8,555 nt of DNA from DASWRT01 sp036403035 (GTDB lineage Bacteria > Pseudomonadota > Alphaproteobacteria > ATCC43930 > CGMCC-115725): NCBI GenBank assembly GCA_036403035.1, contig DASWRT010000424.1:1-8555 (forward strand), given 5' to 3'. Below the pieces are notes generated by a model. That model searched no databases, was not told where the DNA came from, and was given only the letters and a program-made list of their open reading frames with translations. Positions 5,615 to 8,555 of this stretch are shown here, piece after piece. The stretch's first letter is position 1, and each line of letters begins with the position of its first letter. The position numbers and the translations under genes were made by a program.

Positions 5615-6409
5615 ATGACTGTTGCTGTTGCATTCCAAGCGCCGCCGCCGCCGCTCGTCCAAGAGCCGCCGCCGCCGCTCGGCGAGCTGGATGAGCGGCA
5701 GACGCGGGTGTATCTCGCCGCCTGCTACCGGCTGGTCTCGCATTTCGGGATGACCGATCTCGTCTACTCCCACATCTCGGCGCCGGTGCCCGGCGAGCCG
5801 GGGCATTTCCTCATCAATCCCTATGGGATGAGTTTCGACGAGATCACCGCGTCGAGCCTGGTGAAGATCGACTATGACGGCGAGCTGGTCGAGCCCTCGC
5901 CATACCCGGTCAACAAGACCGGGTTCTTGGCCCACAGCGCGATTCACAAGGCGCGCCCGGACGTCGGCTGCGTGCTGCACACCCACACGCGTGCCGGGAT
6001 CGCCGTCTCCTGCATGGAGGAGGGGCTGCTGCCGCTGAACCAGCATGCGCTGCTGCTCTATGGCTGGCTCGCCTACCACGACTACGAAGGGATCGTGCTC
6101 GATACCACCGAGCAGGAGCGGCTCGTCGCCGACCTCGGCGACAAGCGGGCGCTGATCCTGCGCAACCACGGGCTGCTCACCGTCGGCCGCACCATCCCCG
6201 AGGCGTTCGAGGTGATGTATTACCTTGACAAGGCGTGCGGGGTGCAACTCGACTTGTTGGCGACCGGCCGGCCGCTCCGCATGCCGCCGCGTGAGGTTGC
6301 GGAGAAGACCGTCAGCCGGTATGACGACGGCGGGTTTGCCGGCACCGTGCGCTCCTGGCCGGCGCTGCTGCGTATGCTCGACGCCAAGGACCCGAGCTAC
6401 CGAGACTGA
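5615..6409 (+). CDS. Class II aldolase/adducin-head family protein, copy B (tandem paralogue)
   Basis: A 264-residue paralogue of the preceding gene, sharing its whole length through the identical ending RSWPALLRMLDAKDPSY. The zinc histidines are H122, H124 and H185, and G103 occupies the position of the FucA catalytic Glu. Differences cluster in two places: after the PVN motif (PVNKTGFLAH here, PVNQAGFVIH in copy A) and near residues 224-246, which may alter substrate choice. The N-terminus has a Pro-rich insertion, PPPPLVQEPPPPLGE, produced by an in-frame repeat. A strong AGGAGG precedes the ATG with 5-nt spacing. The stop is 22 bp from the amidohydrolase start and 157 bp from copy A, so copy B and the amidohydrolase are probably co-transcribed. 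Substrate and activity are unknown. Confidence 0.9.
   Translation: MTVAVAFQAPPPPLVQEPPPPLGELDERQTRVYLAACYRLVSHFGMTDLVYSHISAPVPGEPGHFLINPYGMSFDEITASSLVKIDYDGELVEPSPYPVNKTGFLAHSAIHKARPDVGCVLHTHTRAGIAVSCMEEGLLPLNQHALLLYGWLAYHDYEGIVLDTTEQERLVADLGDKRALILRNHGLLTVGRTIPEAFEVMYYLDKACGVQLDLLATGRPLRMPPREVAEKTVSRYDDGGFAGTVRSWPALLRMLDAKDPSYRD
5641..5681. repeat. 17-bp direct repeat, 24-bp period, inside aldolase copy B
   Basis: A 17-bp GC-rich word (four GCC units, then GCTCG) occurs at 5641-5657 and again, identically, at 5665-5681, with a 7-nt spacer. The 24-bp period adds eight residues in frame, giving the doubled PPPPL motif that copy A lacks. Confidence 0.8.
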
Positions 6410-6431
6410 TAGAGGAGGCGACCTGCCGGCG

Positions 6432-7679
6432 ATGCGATCGGGCCACGGAGCGGGGGGCGAAGCGGCGGACGCATCGCCGGCAGGGCTGAACGGACGTATC
6501 GACGCGGCGGCCGAGCGCGCCGCGCCGAGCCTCATCGAGGCGCGCCGCACGATCCACCGCCGCCCCGAGCTGGCGTTCGAGGAGCACGAGACGGCGCGGC
6601 TCGTCGCAGGGCGGCTACGCGAACTCGGCGTTCCGGTCCGTACCGGCGTCGGTCGGACCGGCGTGGTCGGGCTGATCGAGGGCAGCGCCGGGTCCGGCCC
6701 GACGGTCGGCGTGCGCGCCGACATGGACGCGCTGCCGATCGAGGAGACGACCGGCCTGCCGTTCGCCTCCTCGATCCAAGGAAAGATGCACGCCTGCGGA
6801 CACGACGTGCACACCGTCATCGCGCTCGGCGTCGCCGAGGTCTTGGCCGGGATGCGCGAGGTGCTGCCGGGGCGGGTCAAGCTGATCTTCCAGCCGGCGG
6901 AGGAGACGCTGGAGGGCGCGCCGGCGATGATCGCCGACGACGTGCTTGAGGATCCGCCGCTCGACTGCATCGTCGGGTTCCACAACTCGCCGCAGCTCCC
7001 GGCGGGAACCGTCGGCTACCACCCGACCGTCGCGATGGCCTCGTCAGACGCCTTCGACATCATCGTGCGCGGCGCCGCCGGGCACGGCGCCCACCCGCAC
7101 AGCGGCATCGACGCGATCGTCGCCGCCGCGCACCTCGTGACGCAGCTCCAGACGATCGTCAGCCGCGAGGTGGCGCCCGCGATCCCCGCGGTGCTCAGCA
7201 TCGGGCAGATTGCGGGCGGCACGGCCCGCAACGTGATCGCCGAGCGCGTCGTGCTCAAAGGCGCGGTGCGTTCGCTCGACGAGCGCGCCGCCGCCGTGAT
7301 CGAGGCGGCGGTGCGCCGCATGCTCGACGGCGCGCGGACCGCGCTGCGCGTCGAGACGGAGCTTGACTGGCGGCGCCTGACGCCGGTGCTGCGCAACGAT
7401 CCTGCGGTGCTCGCCCGCGTCGTCGACGCGGCGCGCGATATCCTCGGCCCGGCGCAGATCGTCGAGATGGACCACCCGTCGATGGGCAGCGAGGATTTCG
7501 CGTGGTTCGCCGAGCGCGTGCCGGCCGCGCACCTGCGGATCGGCTCGAAGATCGACGGGCTCGACACCAACATCCATCGCAGCAACTACGACAGCAACGA
7601 CCTCGCGATCCCGACCGGCGTCCGCGCCCTCGTGCGCGCCGTTCTCGCCCTGACGAGTGCGACCGGGGTGCGCGGCTGA
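6432..7679 (+). CDS. M20D-family metallo-amidohydrolase (HipO/ILR1-like)
   Basis: A 415-residue cytoplasmic dinuclear metal hydrolase of the M20D amidohydrolase type, which removes acyl groups from N-acyl amino acids (hippurate, IAA-amino acids, N-acetyl amino acids). Family motifs in order: RRTIHRRPELAFEEHETARL (38-57), GVRADMDALPIEETTGLPFA (93-112), MHACGHDVH (119-127), FQPAEETLEGA (153-163), GFHNSPQLPAG (182-192), GHGAHPHSGID (218-228) and MGSEDFAWF (351-359), then IHRSNYDSND (381-390). Metal ligands are C122, H124, E158, H184 and H382, with E157 as catalytic base. The ATG at 6432 lies 13 nt after GAGGAGG, which is long; an in-frame CTG at 6423 has better spacing and cannot be excluded. 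Placement 22 bp after aldolase copy B suggests one pathway, but substrate is unknown. Confidence 0.9.
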   Translation: MRSGHGAGGEAADASPAGLNGRIDAAAERAAPSLIEARRTIHRRPELAFEEHETARLVAGRLRELGVPVRTGVGRTGVVGLIEGSAGSGPTVGVRADMDALPIEETTGLPFASSIQGKMHACGHDVHTVIALGVAEVLAGMREVLPGRVKLIFQPAEETLEGAPAMIADDVLEDPPLDCIVGFHNSPQLPAGTVGYHPTVAMASSDAFDIIVRGAAGHGAHPHSGIDAIVAAAHLVTQLQTIVSREVAPAIPAVLSIGQIAGGTARNVIAERVVLKGAVRSLDERAAAVIEAAVRRMLDGARTALRVETELDWRRLTPVLRNDPAVLARVVDAARDILGPAQIVEMDHPSMGSEDFAWFAERVPAAHLRIGSKIDGLDTNIHRSNYDSNDLAIPTGVRALVRAVLALTSATGVRG

Positions 7680-7743
7680 ACGAATGCTGGCCTTCCGCCG
7701 CAGCCGTGTTATCTCGTTTCGTCGGGACTTTGAGGGGAACTTG

Positions 7744-7935
7744 ATGCAGATCGACAAGGTTCTGTTCCGAACGGGCTGGTTCGTCCTCGGCGTGCTGATC
7801 GTCAGCCTCGTGGCGATGCTGGTCGTGACGAACGGCAAGGCCGACCTGTTCGGCGTCCGGATGCCGATCGGCGCCGCGATCATCATCGGATTCCTGAGCT
7901 GGGTGCTGCGGCGCGAGCCGGATCGGCGCGAGTGA
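7744..7935 (+). CDS. Small two-helix membrane protein of unknown function
   Basis: A 63-residue protein I do not recognise. Two hydrophobic segments (about residues 11-29 and 40-56) flank a short polar loop (NGKADLFGVR), and the C-terminus is charged (RREPDRRE), consistent with a small inner-membrane protein with both termini on the same side. The start at ATG 7744 is preceded by GAGGGG (7731-7736) at 7-nt spacing; a TTG at 7741 and ATGs further upstream (from 7684) are less likely because the extension is Arg-rich and lacks a Shine-Dalgarno. It lies 64 bp after the amidohydrolase stop and 16 bp before the peroxidase gene, so it probably shares a transcript with the latter. Confidence 0.65.
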   Translation: MQIDKVLFRTGWFVLGVLIVSLVAMLVVTNGKADLFGVRMPIGAAIIIGFLSWVLRREPDRRE

Positions 7936-7951
7936 GACGGGAGGGCAGGCG

Positions 7952-8542
7952 ATGTTCCGTCGGTGGATGGCGACCTCCGGGCTGGTCGCGATGATGGTGG
8001 CGGCCGGTGGCGGCGCGGGCGCCGGGGCGGCGGAGACCGCCGTCGACTGGTCGGCGCTGCCGCTCCCCGGCATCGACGGCGCACCGGTGCCGCCGGAGAC
8101 GCTGCGCGGCAAGGTCGTGCTCGTCGTCAACACCGCGTCGTTCTGCGGCTTCACCCGCCAGTACGAGGGTCTGGAGAAGCTCTGGACCCGCTACCGCGAC
8201 CGCGGCCTCGTCGTGCTCGGGGTGCCCTCCAACGATTTCGGCGCCCAGGAGCCGGGCTCGAACGGCACGATCAAGGGTTTCTGCGAGACCACCTACGGCA
8301 TCGACTTCCCGATACTGGAGAAGCAGACGGTGCGCGGCGACGGCGCGCATCCGCTGTTCCGCTGGATCGTCGCGCAGGCCGGCTCCGCCGCCCGGCCGCA
8401 ATGGAACTTCCACAAATACCTCGTCGGCCGCGACGGGCATCTCGCCGGCTGGTATCCGAGCAGCGTCGAGCCGGACGACGCGTCCCTGACGCAGGCGATC
8501 GAGCGGGCGCTCGCCGCCCCGCCGCGTTCCACGCAGTCGTAA
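7952..8542 (+). CDS. Exported glutathione peroxidase family protein (thiol peroxidase type)
   Basis: A 196-residue thioredoxin-fold peroxidase that reduces hydroperoxides. Residues 1-28 form a signal peptide (MFRR, a hydrophobic Ala/Gly/Met core, then AGAAET), placing the enzyme in the periplasm. The catalytic tetrad is C65 in NTASFCGFTRQYEGLE, Q99 in PSNDFGAQEPGSN, and W151 and N152 in WNFHKYLV. C111 in GFCETTYGIDFP lies 46 residues after C65, matching the resolving cysteine of yeast Gpx3 (Cys36-Cys82), so a thioredoxin-like reductant is more likely than glutathione. It is a Cys enzyme; no in-frame TGA suggests selenocysteine. The start is supported by GGGAGGG six nt upstream. The stop TAA is inside the window with 13 bp remaining. 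Confidence 0.92.
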   Translation: MFRRWMATSGLVAMMVAAGGGAGAGAAETAVDWSALPLPGIDGAPVPPETLRGKVVLVVNTASFCGFTRQYEGLEKLWTRYRDRGLVVLGVPSNDFGAQEPGSNGTIKGFCETTYGIDFPILEKQTVRGDGAHPLFRWIVAQAGSAARPQWNFHKYLVGRDGHLAGWYPSSVEPDDASLTQAIERALAAPPRSTQS

Positions 8543-8555
8543 GCGCGGCGGGGCG

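Noticed and set aside
5570..6985. Open frame (471 codons) on the minus strand opposite aldolase copy B and the amidohydrolase
   Set aside because: It spans two well-supported plus-strand genes and has low-complexity Ser/Pro/Arg content; no recognisable domain.
4690..7679. Defence island or novel immune system
   Set aside because: All genes are recognisable metabolic families; no nuclease, ATPase/STAND, reverse transcriptase, toxin or effector domain is seen next to them.
7952..8542. Selenoprotein glutathione peroxidase
   Set aside because: The catalytic position is a TGC cysteine codon, not an in-frame TGA.

Overview
The window is about 8.5 kb of GC-rich bacterial DNA. Codon use is dominated by G/C third positions. 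The gene families present are an ugp/mal-type sugar ABC permease, a Tat-exported SMP-30 protein, adducin-head-like class II aldolases and an M20D amidohydrolase. Together these suggest an alphaproteobacterium with a broad catabolic repertoire, perhaps Hyphomicrobiales or Rhodospirillales. That placement is inference; no rRNA or other phylogenetic marker is present.

Layout, left to right. (1) Positions 1-1219 hold the end of a carbohydrate ABC-transporter permease and an endonuclease/exonuclease/phosphatase-fold hydrolase whose start overlaps the permease stop by one base, so they form one operon. (2) Positions 1220-1635 are non-coding and contain a large imperfect inverted repeat (about 223 bp) followed by a small palindromic site in front of (3) a 2OG-Fe(II) dioxygenase of the isoleucine-4-hydroxylase-like family (1636-2382). 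(4) Positions 2560-3780 encode a Tat-exported SMP-30/gluconolactonase-type protein. It converges on (5) a small VOC/glyoxalase-like gene on the minus strand (3801-4169). (6) Positions 4170-4689 are a 520-bp divergent non-coding region with a strong hairpin, a short-period GGAACAGG-type repeat and a terminator-like stem. (7) Positions 4690-7679 hold two tandemly duplicated adducin-head-like class II aldolase paralogues and then an M20D amidohydrolase 22 bp downstream. (8) Positions 7744-8542 hold a 63-aa two-helix membrane protein and an exported glutathione peroxidase.

Taken together this looks like a metabolic/catabolic neighbourhood (sugar uptake, lactone hydrolysis, amide hydrolysis, aldolase-fold enzymes). 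I see no defence system, phage, integrase, transposase, CRISPR array, tRNA or rRNA. The aldolase pair plus amidohydrolase is the most plausible single functional unit, but its substrate cannot be read from the sequence.

The most informative structures are the aldolase duplication and the inverted repeat. The duplicated segment can be traced into the upstream leaders. The downstream copy carries an exact-length 11-bp tandem repeat in its leader and a 24-bp-period repeat in its coding sequence. The large inverted repeat lies between the ABC operon and the dioxygenase.
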